Part shown: piece after piece, positions 16,149 through 25,256 of the stretch
Layout: each line of letters begins with the position of its first letter
Numbering within the stretch: position 1 is the first letter of the stretch
DNA from: Achromobacter xylosoxidans A8
GTDB taxonomy: Bacteria; Pseudomonadota; Gammaproteobacteria; Burkholderiales; Burkholderiaceae_B
Direction: 5' to 3'
DNA length: 64,000 nt
Assembly: GCF_000165835.1 (NCBI RefSeq)
Contig: NC_014640.1
Location: 3,100,001 to 3,164,000, forward strand
The notes under the pieces: generated by a model
Seen by the model: the letters and a program-made list of their open reading frames with translations, nothing else
The model's database searches: none
What the model was told of the DNA's origin: nothing
Position numbers and translations under genes: made by a program

Positions 16149-18143
16149 CTAGGCCGGGGTGCAGCATGCCGATTGCTTGGCCAGCAGCTCGGCATCGCAT
16201 TTCGGGCAGAACTCGTGGTGCCCCGCCAGATAGCCGTGGTTGGGGCAGATGGAGAAAGTCGGCGTGACCGTGATGTAGGGCAGCCGGAAGTTCGACAGCG
16301 CGCGGCGCACCAGCTGCTTGCACGCGGCGGCGGAAGACACGGCCTCGTTCATGTACAGGTGCAGCACGGTGCCGCCGGTGTACTTGCCTTGCAGCGTTTC
16401 CTGCAGCTCCAGCGCATGGAAGGGATCGTCGGTGTGGCCCACCGGCAACTGGCTGGAGTTGGTGTAGTAGGGCTGAGTCTCGCTGCCCGCCTGCAAGATG
16501 GCGGGATAGCGCTTGCGGTCCTCGCGGGCGAAGCGGTAGGTGGTGCCTTCGGCGGGCGTGGCTTCCAGGTTGTACAGATGGCCGGTCTCTTCCTGGAATT
16601 CGGTCATGCGGGCGCGCACGCGGTCCAGGAGGCGCACGGCCAGGGCGTGTCCCGCCGCAGAGGTGATGTCCTCGGCGTCGTCCGTGAAGTTGCGGACCAT
16701 CTCGTTGATGCCGTTCACACCCAGCGTGCTGAAGTGGTTGCGCAGAGTGCCCAGATAGCGGCGGGTATAGGGATAGAGACCCTGGTCGATATAGCGCTGC
16801 ACCACTTTTCGCTTGGTTTCCAGCACATCGCGGCCCAGCTCCAGCAGATGGTCCAGGCGCTGCATCAGCCGCGCTTCGTCGCCGCGGCAGGTATACCCCA
16901 GGCGCGCGCAGTTGACCGTGACCACGCCGACCGAGCCGGTCTGCTCGGCCGAGCCGAACAGGCCGTTGCCGCGCTTGAGCAATTCACGCAGGTCCAGCTG
17001 CAGGCGGCAGCACATCGAGCGCACCATGTGCGGTTCCAGGTCCGAGTTCAGGAAGTTCTGGAAGTAGGGCAGGCCATAGCGCGCCGTCATCTCGAACAGG
17101 CGCTCGGTGTTGGGATGGTCCCAGTCGAAGTCGGGCGTGATGTTGTAGGTGGGAATGGGGAAAGTGAATACGCGGCCCTTGGCGTCGCCGGCCATCATGA
17201 CCTCGATGTAGGCGCGGTTGATCATGTCCATCTCGGTCTGCAGTTCGCCGTAGGAGAACGGCATTTCCTCGCCGCCGATGTACGGGATCTGCTCCTTCAG
17301 GTCCGGCGGGCAGGTCCAGTCGAACGTGAGGTTGGTGAAGGGCGTCTGCGTGCCCCAGCGGCTGGGCACGTTGAGGTTATAGATGAGTTCCTGCATGGAC
17401 TGCTTCACTTCCGCGTACGTCATGGCGTCGCGGCGGATGAAGGGCGCCATGTAGGTGTCGAAGGAACTGAACGCCTGCGCGCCGGCCCATTCGTTCTGCA
17501 GCGTGCCCAGGAAGTTGACGATCTGGCCGATGGCCGCCGACATGTGGCGCGCCGGAGTCGCTTCCACCTTGCCGGGGATGCCGTTGAAGCCTTCGGTCAG
17601 CAGTTGGCGCAGCGACCAGCCGGCGCAATAGCCGCTCAACATGTCCAGGTCATGGATGTGGATGTCGCCTTCGCGGTGGGCGCGGCCGGCTTCGGGCGCA
17701 AACACGTTGGACAGCCAGTAGTTGGCGGTGACCTTGCCCGCCACGTTCAGGATCAGGCCTCCCAGGCTGTAGCCCTGGTTGGCGTTGGCGTTGACGCGCC
17801 AGTCGCGCTGGTCCAGGTATTCCTCCATGGCGCTTTCCACGTCCACCAGCGTGTGGCGCAGCGAGCGCAGCCGGGCGTGCTGTTCGCGGTGCACGATGTA
17901 GGCGCGCGCGGTGCGCCAGTGGCCCGCCTGGACCAGGGCTTCCTCGACGCGGTTCTGGATGGTTTCGACGCCGGGGCAGGGGTTGCCGGCCAGCGCGGCG
18001 ATGACGCCGTCGGTCAGCGTTTGCGCGCCCGCCAAGTCCAGTTCCCCGGTGCTCTGGCCGGCCGCCGCCATGGCTTGGGCGATCTTGTCGCGGTCGAACG
18101 CCGCGACCCGGCCGTCGCGCTTGAGGATGTGCTGGATATGCAT
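16149..18143 (-). CDS. nrdD: Anaerobic ribonucleoside-triphosphate reductase NrdD, core lacking the glycyl radical loop
   Basis: 664 residues of a class III ribonucleotide reductase, which makes dNTPs without oxygen. An ATP-cone at residues 1-90 (MHIQHILKRDGRVAAFDRDKI) senses ATP/dATP, followed by the ten-stranded barrel (HIHDLDMLSGYCAGW; MTYAEVKQSMQELIYNLNVP; FPIPTYNITPDFDWDHPN). The protein ends soon after the zinc site CPNHGYLAGHHEFCPKC, before the RVMGY radical loop, which is supplied by the next gene. ATG at 18143 is preferred because family members begin M-x-I-Q-H; the ATG at 18155 lies inside the left NrdR box. The operon continues with the glycyl-radical gene and nrdG. Confidence 0.93.
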   Translation of the reverse strand: MHIQHILKRDGRVAAFDRDKIAQAMAAAGQSTGELDLAGAQTLTDGVIAALAGNPCPGVETIQNRVEEALVQAGHWRTARAYIVHREQHARLRSLRHTLVDVESAMEEYLDQRDWRVNANANQGYSLGGLILNVAGKVTANYWLSNVFAPEAGRAHREGDIHIHDLDMLSGYCAGWSLRQLLTEGFNGIPGKVEATPARHMSAAIGQIVNFLGTLQNEWAGAQAFSSFDTYMAPFIRRDAMTYAEVKQSMQELIYNLNVPSRWGTQTPFTNLTFDWTCPPDLKEQIPYIGGEEMPFSYGELQTEMDMINRAYIEVMMAGDAKGRVFTFPIPTYNITPDFDWDHPNTERLFEMTARYGLPYFQNFLNSDLEPHMVRSMCCRLQLDLRELLKRGNGLFGSAEQTGSVGVVTVNCARLGYTCRGDEARLMQRLDHLLELGRDVLETKRKVVQRYIDQGLYPYTRRYLGTLRNHFSTLGVNGINEMVRNFTDDAEDITSAAGHALAVRLLDRVRARMTEFQEETGHLYNLEATPAEGTTYRFAREDRKRYPAILQAGSETQPYYTNSSQLPVGHTDDPFHALELQETLQGKYTGGTVLHLYMNEAVSSAAACKQLVRRALSNFRLPYITVTPTFSICPNHGYLAGHHEFCPKCDAELLAKQSACCTPA

Positions 18144-18148
18144 GACTG

Positions 18149-18195
18149 ACACCATATGTAGTAGGGTGTGAAAACTCTACCACCACATATGGTGC
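18149..18195 (-). promoter_or_regulatory. Pair of NrdR boxes upstream of nrdD
   Basis: ACACCATATGTAGTAG (18149-18164) and, on the opposite strand, GCACCATATGTGGTGG (18180-18195) both fit the NrdR consensus acaCwAtATaTwGtgt at nearly all strong positions. The gap is 15 bases, giving 31 bp start to start (three helical turns), the known layout for NrdR-controlled ribonucleotide reductase operons. The left box ends six bases before the likely start codon, so the promoter must be covered. Confidence 0.82.
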
Positions 18196-18231
18196 GCGTA
18201 TCGCCCCGCGCGGCTGGGATGTCAGTCTTGC

Positions 18232-18245
18232 TTGATGCGCGTCAA
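18232..18245. promoter_or_regulatory. FNR/Anr-type site upstream of nrdD
   Basis: TTGATGCGCGTCAA matches the FNR consensus TTGATnnnnATCAA in 9 of 10 fixed positions. It lies about 95 bp before the nrdD start and upstream of the NrdR boxes, which fits oxygen-responsive activation of the anaerobic enzyme. The exact promoter between it and the boxes is not clear. Confidence 0.65.
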
Positions 18246-18272
18246 ACGCGCGCTTCGGAAGCTTTGGAAGCT

Positions 18273-18623
18273 TCAGAAGCCGATGCCGACCCCGGCCAGG
18301 GATATCGCCACGGCCAGCGCGGCGGTGCCGGCGGCCGGGCGGGGCGCCCAGGACAGCATGCCGACCCAGAGCAGGGCGCCGGCCGAGAGCCAGCCCAGCC
18401 ATGCCACCACGCCCACGGTATTGCCCCACAGCCCGACGCAGGGCAGCAAGGCCAGCGCCAGCAACAGCAGGCCGGCGCCGCGCAGCACGCGAGTGTGGCC
18501 GGCGGACGGATCGCGTCCCCAGATCTGGTCGTAATGGCGCGGCATGGCCAGGCTCAGGCAAGCCATGCCCGAGTAGGTCAGCAGCAGCGCCATGGAAATT
18601 GCGTACAGGTCGTTGATGTTCAT
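18273..18623 (-). CDS. DUF3325 small membrane protein
   Basis: A 116-residue protein with four hydrophobic helices starting MNINDLYAISMALLLTYSGM and a conserved-looking LSLAMPRHYDQIWG after the first helix. It matches the DUF3325 family, which is repeatedly found downstream of PepSY-domain iron genes. It overlaps the upstream PepSY gene by four bases (ATGA). Function is unknown; context suggests a helper in iron-siderophore reduction. Confidence 0.8.
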   Translation of the reverse strand: MNINDLYAISMALLLTYSGMACLSLAMPRHYDQIWGRDPSAGHTRVLRGAGLLLLALALLPCVGLWGNTVGVVAWLGWLSAGALLWVGMLSWAPRPAAGTAALAVAISLAGVGIGF

Positions 18624-20227
18624 GCGGCCGCCTCTGCGTCACTACGGGGATTGCGCCGGGCGGGCGCGCTTGCGGGCCGTCGCCACAACAACAGGGCCGC
18701 CCAGCCCGATAGTACGCCGAACGCGACGGACGTCAGTTCGACACCCGCGCTTTCCCAGTCGCCGCGGGCGATCTGGGCCAGGGGATGGTCGCCCAGGGTG
18801 ACGAGCGACAGCGCCGGCAGCAGCAGGCACAGCGCCGACAGCAGGGCCAATTGCGAGATCCAGGCGCGGCGCGGGCTGCACAGCCAGGCATGCGCCAGCG
18901 TCAGCGCCCATATGGCGAAGAAGCAACGCAGCTCCCACAGCGCGCGGTTTTCCAGCGCCACGGGCAGCAGGCGGTTGGCCCAGAAGTAGCCGATGCAGGC
19001 GATGGCCAGTCCGGCCAGCGCGGCCACGTTCAAGCCTTCTATCAACCGGTACACGCGCGCCGTCGCGCTGCCGAATTCGCCGCCATGTTTGGCGCGGCGC
19101 TTGACCATGAACAACAGCGCGCCCGTGCCCATCATGGCCGCACCGGCCAGGCCGCAGATGAAGTACAGCCATTTCATGGCCAGGCCGCCGAACTTGACCA
19201 TATGCAGACCGCTCATCACCTGGAATGTCAGGGAAGGCGCGCCGCCGTGGACCCCGCCTGGGGGCCGTACGCGCAGCAGTTCGCCGCTGGCGGAAAACTC
19301 GGCCATGCCGGTGGTGGCGCTGAGGTTCCTGGCGTCGTCGGTGGCTTCATTCCAGCCATAGACGCCGATGCGCATGGAGCTGTCTTCGGGGTTGTTGATG
19401 ACGATGGCGCGCGCCGTCTGCCCGATCAGTTGCTCGCCGCGGGCCACGATGGGTTCCAGCGCCGGCATGCTCTGAGCCACGCCGGTGCGCGCCGGCCGGT
19501 CCTCGCCGGACAGTTCGGCCAGGAACAGGCGGCTGGCCCGCGGATCGGCGCCATAGGTTGCCGCGACGGGGGCGGGCATCAGTATCGCGCTCGATATGAC
19601 GATGCCGGTGTAGGCAATCATGAACTGGAAAGGCAGTGTCAGGACCGCCACCGCGTTGTGCGCGTCCAGCCAGGAGCGCTGGCCCTTCTTCGCGCGGAAG
19701 GTGAAGAAGTCCTTGAAGATGCGCTTGTGCGTGACCACGCCCGAAATCAGGGCGACCAGCATGGCCATGCTGGCGAAGGCGACGATCCACAGGCCCAGGC
19801 CGGCGTCGTGCAAGGTGTAGTGGAAATCCACGAAATGCGAGCCGCCCTGCGTTGCGCGGGCTTCGGCCTCGTGGTGGTCGTCAAGTTCCGCGCCGGTATC
19901 GGGGTCCAGTTCGGCGTCGGCATACTGGCCGTTCTTGTCGAACCAATAGGCGGTCAGCCCGTTGTTGTGAAAGCGGTCGACCGGCCAGATTTCCCACATG
20001 CCCGCGCCCGCATGGTTGCGCGCCATATAGTCCACGGCCAGTTCCAGCCGGCGGGCGCGGTCTACCGGGACGCTTTCCTTTTGCGCGGCCCGTGCTTCCG
20101 CCTCCTGGTGCTCGGGCGTCATCCAGTGCGTGATGGGTTCGGAGAAAACGGCCAGCGAGCCCGTCAGGAAGACGGTGAACAGCAGCCAGGAAAACCACAG
20201 GCCGACCCAGGTGTGGAGCCAGGCCAT
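18620..20227 (-). CDS. PepSY-associated membrane protein, ferrisiderophore reductase-like
   Basis: A 535-residue inner-membrane protein of the PepSY/PiuB group; relatives such as FoxB reduce ferric siderophores at the inner membrane. It begins AWLHTWVGLWFSWLLFTVFLTGSLAVF, has a periplasmic PepSY region, then HKRIFKDFFTFRAKKGQRSWLDAHN, VMSGLHMVKFGGLAMKWLYF and C-terminal helices. The ATG at 20227 has no ribosome site. The frame stays open upstream through LKSGFRLS, and AAAGAGG lies six bases before a CTG codon at 20251, the position where the paralog at 55315 starts with GTG KGGFRQS. The true start may therefore be CTG. Co-transcribed with DUF3325; a Fur-like site lies upstream. Confidence 0.88.
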   Translation of the reverse strand: MAWLHTWVGLWFSWLLFTVFLTGSLAVFSEPITHWMTPEHQEAEARAAQKESVPVDRARRLELAVDYMARNHAGAGMWEIWPVDRFHNNGLTAYWFDKNGQYADAELDPDTGAELDDHHEAEARATQGGSHFVDFHYTLHDAGLGLWIVAFASMAMLVALISGVVTHKRIFKDFFTFRAKKGQRSWLDAHNAVAVLTLPFQFMIAYTGIVISSAILMPAPVAATYGADPRASRLFLAELSGEDRPARTGVAQSMPALEPIVARGEQLIGQTARAIVINNPEDSSMRIGVYGWNEATDDARNLSATTGMAEFSASGELLRVRPPGGVHGGAPSLTFQVMSGLHMVKFGGLAMKWLYFICGLAGAAMMGTGALLFMVKRRAKHGGEFGSATARVYRLIEGLNVAALAGLAIACIGYFWANRLLPVALENRALWELRCFFAIWALTLAHAWLCSPRRAWISQLALLSALCLLLPALSLVTLGDHPLAQIARGDWESAGVELTSVAFGVLSGWAALLLWRRPASAPARRNPRSDAEAAA

Positions 20228-20304
20228 GGACAGGCGGAAACCGGATTTCAGGACGAGCCTCTTTCTTGTTGGTGCCGCCGCGAGCCGGACGGTCTGATTT
20301 TATT

Positions 20305-20323
20305 GAGAATAGTTCCAATTCTA
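20305..20323 (-). promoter_or_regulatory. Fur-like site upstream of the PepSY/DUF3325 operon
   Basis: GAGAATAGTTCCAATTCTA agrees with the 19-bp Fur consensus in about 11 positions and has the TTGAGAATAG core also seen at 50899. It sits in an AT-rich pocket 54-78 bp before the candidate start codons. Suggests iron repression; the match is moderate. Confidence 0.5.
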
Positions 20324-20517
20324 GTCTAAATGGGGACGAGGCAGACCGCGTCGTCGCCTTGTATTTTCCGTGCCGCGGGCGGCAACCGGCGCGGGCCGCC
20401 CTGGACATAGCGCGAGCGAGCGCGGACCGGGCATGGCAATTGCTGGGTAGGCGCTCCATCCGCATATCCGCCGCGGGCATGCGCGGATGCCCCATGTGAA
20501 CGAAAGAGGAGCGCCCA

Positions 20518-21132
20518 ATGAAACGCAAAGCCGGAAACACCTCGCAAATCGAGGAATTGTTGTACCAGGCCCTGGAGACCGAGATAGGCGGTCTGGCCGT
20601 CTATGAAACCGCCGTGACCTGCGCGGTGAATGAGGATCTGAAGAAGGAATGGCTCGGCTACCTGGAAGAAACGCGCACCCATCGCCGCGTACTGTTGACC
20701 GTATTCGAGAAGTTGCGCCTGGATCCGGAGGCGCAACCCCCGGGCAGGCAGGTGGTGCGCCATATCGGCGAATCGCTGGTCAAGGCCATGAAGATGGCGA
20801 TCAACGCCGGCGACCCGGACGCGGCCCAACTGGTGGCCACCGAATGCGTGGTGCTGGCCGAGACCAAGGACCACGCCAACTGGTCCCTGATCGGCGTGAT
20901 TGCCGAACAGCACAGCGGCGACCAGGCCAAGGTGCTCAAGCAGGCGTACGACGCCGTCGCCACGGACGAGGACCATCACCTCTATCACACGCAAGGCTGG
21001 TCGCGCGAGTTGTGGATCCAGTCCCTGGGATTCCCTGCGGTGCTGCCGCCTCCCGAAGAGGTCAAGCAGGTAGAGAGCGCCATTGGCGCGTCTCGGGCCG
21101 AGCAGGCGCGCGGCAAGATGCTGAGCCACTAG
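20518..21132 (+). CDS. Ferritin-like protein, function unassigned, in operon with catalase
   Basis: A 204-residue soluble helical protein. Acidic and histidine residues are spaced as in ferritin-like di-iron bundles: ETEIGGLAVYE in helix 1, YLEETRTHRR in helix 2, ECVVLAETKDHANW in helix 3 and DAVATDEDHHLYH in helix 4, giving two E-x-x-H-like pairs. GAGGAG precedes the ATG. The catalase gene starts nine bases after its stop, so the two are co-expressed, which fits a stress role in iron or peroxide handling. I cannot name the family more closely. Confidence 0.7.
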   Translation: MKRKAGNTSQIEELLYQALETEIGGLAVYETAVTCAVNEDLKKEWLGYLEETRTHRRVLLTVFEKLRLDPEAQPPGRQVVRHIGESLVKAMKMAINAGDPDAAQLVATECVVLAETKDHANWSLIGVIAEQHSGDQAKVLKQAYDAVATDEDHHLYHTQGWSRELWIQSLGFPAVLPPPEEVKQVESAIGASRAEQARGKMLSH

Positions 21133-21141
21133 GAGATTGCG

Positions 21142-23535
21142 ATGCCAGGCAAGAAAGCAGCAGGCAAGCGCGGCGCGGGCGCGGCCGTGGACACGGCCTA
21201 CATGAATACGGACAGCGGTCCGGCGTCCGGCCCCGCGGGCAAGCCCAGCCACCCGGCGCTCAAGCGCGCCGCGGCCGTGGGCGCGACGGCCGCGGCCATC
21301 CTCCACAATGCCGGCAAGGCCGCGGAATATGGCGAGGAAGGGGCGCGTTGTCCCTATGCCGGCGCCCACGTGGCTGACGCGGATCCTGCCGCGACGGCCA
21401 GTTCGTTGTCCGAAGCCGAGACCTCGGACAAGACTGGGGGCGCAGCCGCGGCCGGGGTCAATGCGGCCGACGGACGGCTGGAGCGTGTGCGGGCCGATTC
21501 GAGCGGACAAATGCTGACCACCAACCAGGGTGTGCGCGTCAGCGACAACCAGCACTCGCTGAAGGCCGGCCTGCGCGGGCCGGCCTTGCTCAAGGACTTC
21601 ATCCTGCGCGAGAAGATCACGCATTTCGACCACGAGCGGATTCCGGAACGCATCGTGCACGCGCGCGGTTCAGCCGCGCATGGCTACTTCGAATGCTATA
21701 AGCCGCTCACTGACCTGACGGCCGCGTCGCTGTTCGCCGAAGCCGGCAAGCGCACGCCGGTATTCGTGCGCTTTTCGACCGTGGCAGGCGAGCGCGGCTC
21801 CAAGGACACGGCCCGGGACGTGCGCGGCTTCGCCGTGAAGTTCTATACGGACGAGGGCAACTGGGACCTGGTCGGCAACAACATGCCCGTGTTCTTCATC
21901 CAGGACGCGATGAAGTTTCCGGACCTGGTGCATGCCGTCAAACCCGAGCCACACCATGGCATGCCCCAGGCCGCATCCGCGCACGACACCTTCTGGGACT
22001 TCGTGTCGCTGATGCCGGAATCCACCCACATGCTGATGTGGCTGATGTCGGATCGCGCCATCCCGCGCAGCTACCGGATGATGCAGGGCTTCGGCGTGCA
22101 TACCTTCCGCTTCGTCAACGCCACCAGCGAGTCGCGTCTGGTGAAGTTCCACTGGAATCCGCTGTTGGGCACGCATTCGCAGGTTTGGAACGAGGCTGTC
22201 AAAGTGTCCGGCGCCGACCCCGACTTCCACCGCCGCGATCTGTGGGAGGCGATCGATGCCGGTAATGGCCCGCAATGGGAACTGGGCGTGCAGGTGTTCA
22301 CCGAGGAGCAGGCGGAAGGATTCAGCTTCGACGTGCTGGACGCCACCAAGATCGTGCCGGAAGAACTGGTGCCCGTTGTGCCCGTCGGGCGCATGGTACT
22401 GGACCGCAATCCCGACAATTTCTTCGCCGAGACCGAGCAGGTTGCCTTCTGCGCGGCCCACGTCGTGCCCGGCCTGGACTTCACCAATGATCCGCTGCTG
22501 GCCGGGCGCATCCATTCCTACGTGGACACGCAGATATCGCGCCTGGGCGGACCGAACTTCCACGAAATCCCGATCAACGCGCCGCTGGCTCCCGTGCACA
22601 ACAACCAGCGCGACGGCATGCACCGCCAGGCCATCCATCGCGGACGCGTGGCCTACGAGCCCAATTCGCTCGCCGGCGGCTGTCCGTTCCAGGCCGGCAT
22701 GGAGGGCTTCGTGTCGTTTCCGGAGCCGGAGACGGGCGACGAACTGCGCGGACATCCCGAGAAGTTTGCCGAGCACTACAACCAGGCAACGCTGTTCTAT
22801 GAAAGCCAGGCGGACTGGGAACAACGCCACATCGTCGATGCCTACGCCTTCGAATTGAGCAAGGTCACGGTGCCTGCGGTGCGCCAGCGCATGGTCGCGT
22901 CGCTGCGCAATGTGTCCGAAGCGCTGGCGCAGGGCGTGGCCGAGCAGTTGGGCATGGCCTTGCCCGAGCCTTTGCCGCGCGCGATCGAGAGTCCACCCAA
23001 ACCCGAAATCGCGGTGTCGCCGGCCTTGTCGCTGACCGCTCGCCCAGGCGAGGCCGGCATCGCGACCCGCAAGGTCGCGATCCTGGTGGCCGAAGGCGCG
23101 GATGGCAAAGCCGTGGCCGCCGTGGCGCAAGGGCTGATCGCGGCCGGCGCCGTGGTGCGCCTGGTGGGGCAGCGCATCGGTCCCGTCCCAACGGATGAGG
23201 GTGGGGCCGTGGACGCCGACGCCTCCCTCGACAATCATCCTTCCGCGCTATTCGATGGGGCGGTGGTGGCGGGAGGCGAGGCCGCCGTGGCGCGCCTGCG
23301 CGAGGACGGGCGGGCGCTGGAGTTCCTGCGCGATGCATTCCGCCACGGGAAGACTCTGATGGGCGTGGGCGCAGGCGCGCAGCTCTTTGCTGCGGCAGGC
23401 ATCGCACCGGGCCAGGCCGACGCGGGCTTGCTGATCGTGGACGCGGCGACTGCGGCCAAGAGTGTGTCCGCATTCATCGATGCCCTGGCCAGGCACCGCC
23501 ATCCCGAAAGGGAGACGTCGCCGCCCATGGTGTGA
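21142..23535 (+). CDS. katE: Large-subunit catalase HPII
   Basis: A 797-residue clade II catalase (E. coli KatE is 753), converting H2O2 to water and oxygen. The catalytic His is in [15 protein letters not shown], the distal Asn in [15 protein letters not shown], and the proximal haem-ligand Tyr in [15 protein letters not shown] flavodoxin/DJ-1-like C-terminal domain (about residues 640-785, [22 protein letters not shown] onwards) is complete. The N-terminal 110 residues are low-complexity, with an alanine-rich stretch and SNGGRA-like polar repeats of no clear fold, longer than in E. coli. Preceded closely by a ferritin-like gene. Confidence 0.97.
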   Translation: MPGKKAAGKRGAGAAVDTAYMNTDSGPASGPAGKPSHPALKRAAAVGATAAAILHNAGKAAEYGEEGARCPYAGAHVADADPAATASSLSEAETSDKTGGAAAAGVNAADGRLERVRADSSGQMLTTNQGVRVSDNQHSLKAGLRGPALLKDFILREKITHFDHERIPERIVHARGSAAHGYFECYKPLTDLTAASLFAEAGKRTPVFVRFSTVAGERGSKDTARDVRGFAVKFYTDEGNWDLVGNNMPVFFIQDAMKFPDLVHAVKPEPHHGMPQAASAHDTFWDFVSLMPESTHMLMWLMSDRAIPRSYRMMQGFGVHTFRFVNATSESRLVKFHWNPLLGTHSQVWNEAVKVSGADPDFHRRDLWEAIDAGNGPQWELGVQVFTEEQAEGFSFDVLDATKIVPEELVPVVPVGRMVLDRNPDNFFAETEQVAFCAAHVVPGLDFTNDPLLAGRIHSYVDTQISRLGGPNFHEIPINAPLAPVHNNQRDGMHRQAIHRGRVAYEPNSLAGGCPFQAGMEGFVSFPEPETGDELRGHPEKFAEHYNQATLFYESQADWEQRHIVDAYAFELSKVTVPAVRQRMVASLRNVSEALAQGVAEQLGMALPEPLPRAIESPPKPEIAVSPALSLTARPGEAGIATRKVAILVAEGADGKAVAAVAQGLIAAGAVVRLVGQRIGPVPTDEGGAVDADASLDNHPSALFDGAVVAGGEAAVARLREDGRALEFLRDAFRHGKTLMGVGAGAQLFAAAGIAPGQADAGLLIVDAATAAKSVSAFIDALARHRHPERETSPPMV

Positions 23536-23659
23536 GAATGCCCAGGCGCCAGCATGGGTGCGGACGCCTCTTGACAAGCCACATGCGCCTGCCAATACTG
23601 CACTGGCAAGTCGGGGCGAGCGCGCTTGGCGCTTGCCGTCCTTCAGACAAGGGGGCTGT

Positions 23660-24238
23660 ATGCGTCGCGCGTCCGTTTTGCCTATGTACCGTTGGGGTTG
23701 GCTGTCGGCCAGCCTTTTCTTGTGGGCTGCCTGTTTTTTCCTGGCGCCACAGGCCAGGGCGGAGTCCGCGGCCGAGCTCAGCCGGGAGGCGCGCAGCGCG
23801 CTGGATCGCCTGTACCAGCAGGAACCCAGGACACGTGAATTGGGCAAGAAGGCGGTGGGCGTGCTGGTGTTCCCCCGCATCCTGAAGGGCGGCCTGCTGG
23901 TCGGCGCGGAAACCGGCAACGGCGCGCTCATCCGGGGCGGCAAGGTCCAGGGTTACTACAACATATCGGCGGTCTCGTTCGGCCTTCAGGCCGGCGCGCA
24001 GGAGTTCAGCTATGCGCTGTTCTTCATGAACGAGCCGGCGCTGCAGTACCTGGACCAGAGCGACGGCTGGTCGCTTGGCGCCGGCCCCAGCCTGGTCGTG
24101 GTGGACGATAGCTATGCCGCCAGCATTACCACCACCACCCTGAGCCAGGATGTATACGCCGTGCCATTCGGCGGACAGGGACTGATGGCCGGCATGGGCC
24201 TGCAAGGGTCCAAGATCACCCGCACCCAGCCCGACTGA
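23660..24238 (+). CDS. SYLF-domain (YSC84-like) exported lipid-binding protein
   Basis: 192 residues with a Sec signal peptide (hydrophobic core LSASLFLWAACFFLAPQARA) and a SYLF/Ysc84 domain: LGKKAVGVLVFPRILKGGLLVGAETGNGALI, then GLQAGAQEFSYALFFMNEPAL and the C-terminal DVYAVPFGGQGLMAG. SYLF proteins bind phospholipid in eukaryotes; bacterial versions are envelope proteins of unclear role. AAGGGGG is close before the ATG at 23660. Stands alone after the catalase gene. Confidence 0.88.
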   Translation: MRRASVLPMYRWGWLSASLFLWAACFFLAPQARAESAAELSREARSALDRLYQQEPRTRELGKKAVGVLVFPRILKGGLLVGAETGNGALIRGGKVQGYYNISAVSFGLQAGAQEFSYALFFMNEPALQYLDQSDGWSLGAGPSLVVVDDSYAASITTTTLSQDVYAVPFGGQGLMAGMGLQGSKITRTQPD

Positions 24239-24261
24239 GGGCAGGCGCCAGCCCGCTACCG

Positions 24262-25242
24262 CTAGTCCAGGGTGATGCCGGCGCGCGCCGCGACCTCTGA
24301 AAAGGTGCGCAGTTCCTTGGTGATCTGCGCCTTGAATGCCGGCCCGGGCAAATAGACGGGATCCAGCGCCAGGTCCGCGACCGACTTGCGCACTTGCGGA
24401 TCCTGCATGATTTCCGCCACGGCGCGGCTCAGAGTGTCGACCACCGGGGCCGGCGTGCGCGCCGGCGCCACCAGCGCGTACCAGCCGACGAAAGACACAT
24501 CCGGCATGCCCGCTTCGGTGAAGGTGGGTACGTCGGGCAGCTGCGGCATGCGGCGCTCGCCCGTCACGGCCAAGGCGCGGATCTTGCCGGCGCGGACCTG
24601 CGGCGCGGCCGAAGACACGGTGTCCACGCCCAGGTCGACCTCGCCGCCTATCATCGCCGTGACCAGCTGCGCGCTGCCCTTGTAGGGCACCGGCGTCATC
24701 TTCGCGCCCGCGGCCTCCGCGTACATTTCGCCTGCCAGATGGGGGGCCGATCCGGCGCCGAAGGTGCCGTACATCAGGCTGTCCTTGCCGCTGCGCTGCT
24801 TGGCCAGCGCGGCCGCTTCCTGGATGGTGCCGGCCGCCAGCCCGTTCTTGGCCAGCAGCACCACGGGCGCCATCGCGACGATGGCGATGTGTTCGTAGCT
24901 CTTCTGCGGATCATAGGGCAGGCCGGGCTTGAGCGCCGGCAGCACGGTGTAGGTGGTGCTGCCCGACAGCATCAGCGTGTAGCCGTCGGGCTGCGCGCGC
25001 GCTGCCGCTTCCGCGCCAATCACGGTGGAGGCGCCGGGACGGTTCTCCACGATGACGGCCTGGCCGAATTTGCCGGACAGCTTGTTGGCCAGCAGCCGCG
25101 CCACGGCGTCGGTCGCCCCGCCTGGGGTAAAGGGCACGACGATCTTGATCGCCTGTTCGGGATAGGCGGCGTGGACGCCGCCGGCATGCGCGAGGGCGGC
25201 AAGGCTTGCGGCCGCCAGGGCGGCGCGGAGTTTGACGGTCAT
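24262..25242 (-). CDS. Bug-family tripartite tricarboxylate transporter solute-binding protein
   Basis: 326 residues with a Sec signal peptide ending GGVHA and the Bug/TctC signature AYPEQAIKIVVPFTPGGATDAVARLLANKLS, followed by VIVENRPGAS and later IRALAVTGERRMPQLPDVPTFTEAGMPD. These periplasmic proteins capture organic acids or similar ligands. It lies 14 bases after the M20 peptidase gene, so one operon; the ligand may be the peptidase product or substrate. No TctA/TctB membrane genes are nearby, as is usual for Bug proteins in this group. Confidence 0.93.
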   Translation of the reverse strand: MTVKLRAALAAASLAALAHAGGVHAAYPEQAIKIVVPFTPGGATDAVARLLANKLSGKFGQAVIVENRPGASTVIGAEAAARAQPDGYTLMLSGSTTYTVLPALKPGLPYDPQKSYEHIAIVAMAPVVLLAKNGLAAGTIQEAAALAKQRSGKDSLMYGTFGAGSAPHLAGEMYAEAAGAKMTPVPYKGSAQLVTAMIGGEVDLGVDTVSSAAPQVRAGKIRALAVTGERRMPQLPDVPTFTEAGMPDVSFVGWYALVAPARTPAPVVDTLSRAVAEIMQDPQVRKSVADLALDPVYLPGPAFKAQITKELRTFSEVAARAGITLD

Positions 25243-25256
25243 GACGGAGGTCCCGG

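Noticed and set aside
15981..18149. A 722-residue frame on the plus strand opposite nrdD
   Set aside because: It exactly shadows the NrdD core, is rich in His/Ala/Gln as expected from reading GC-rich codons backwards, and has no recognisable domain.
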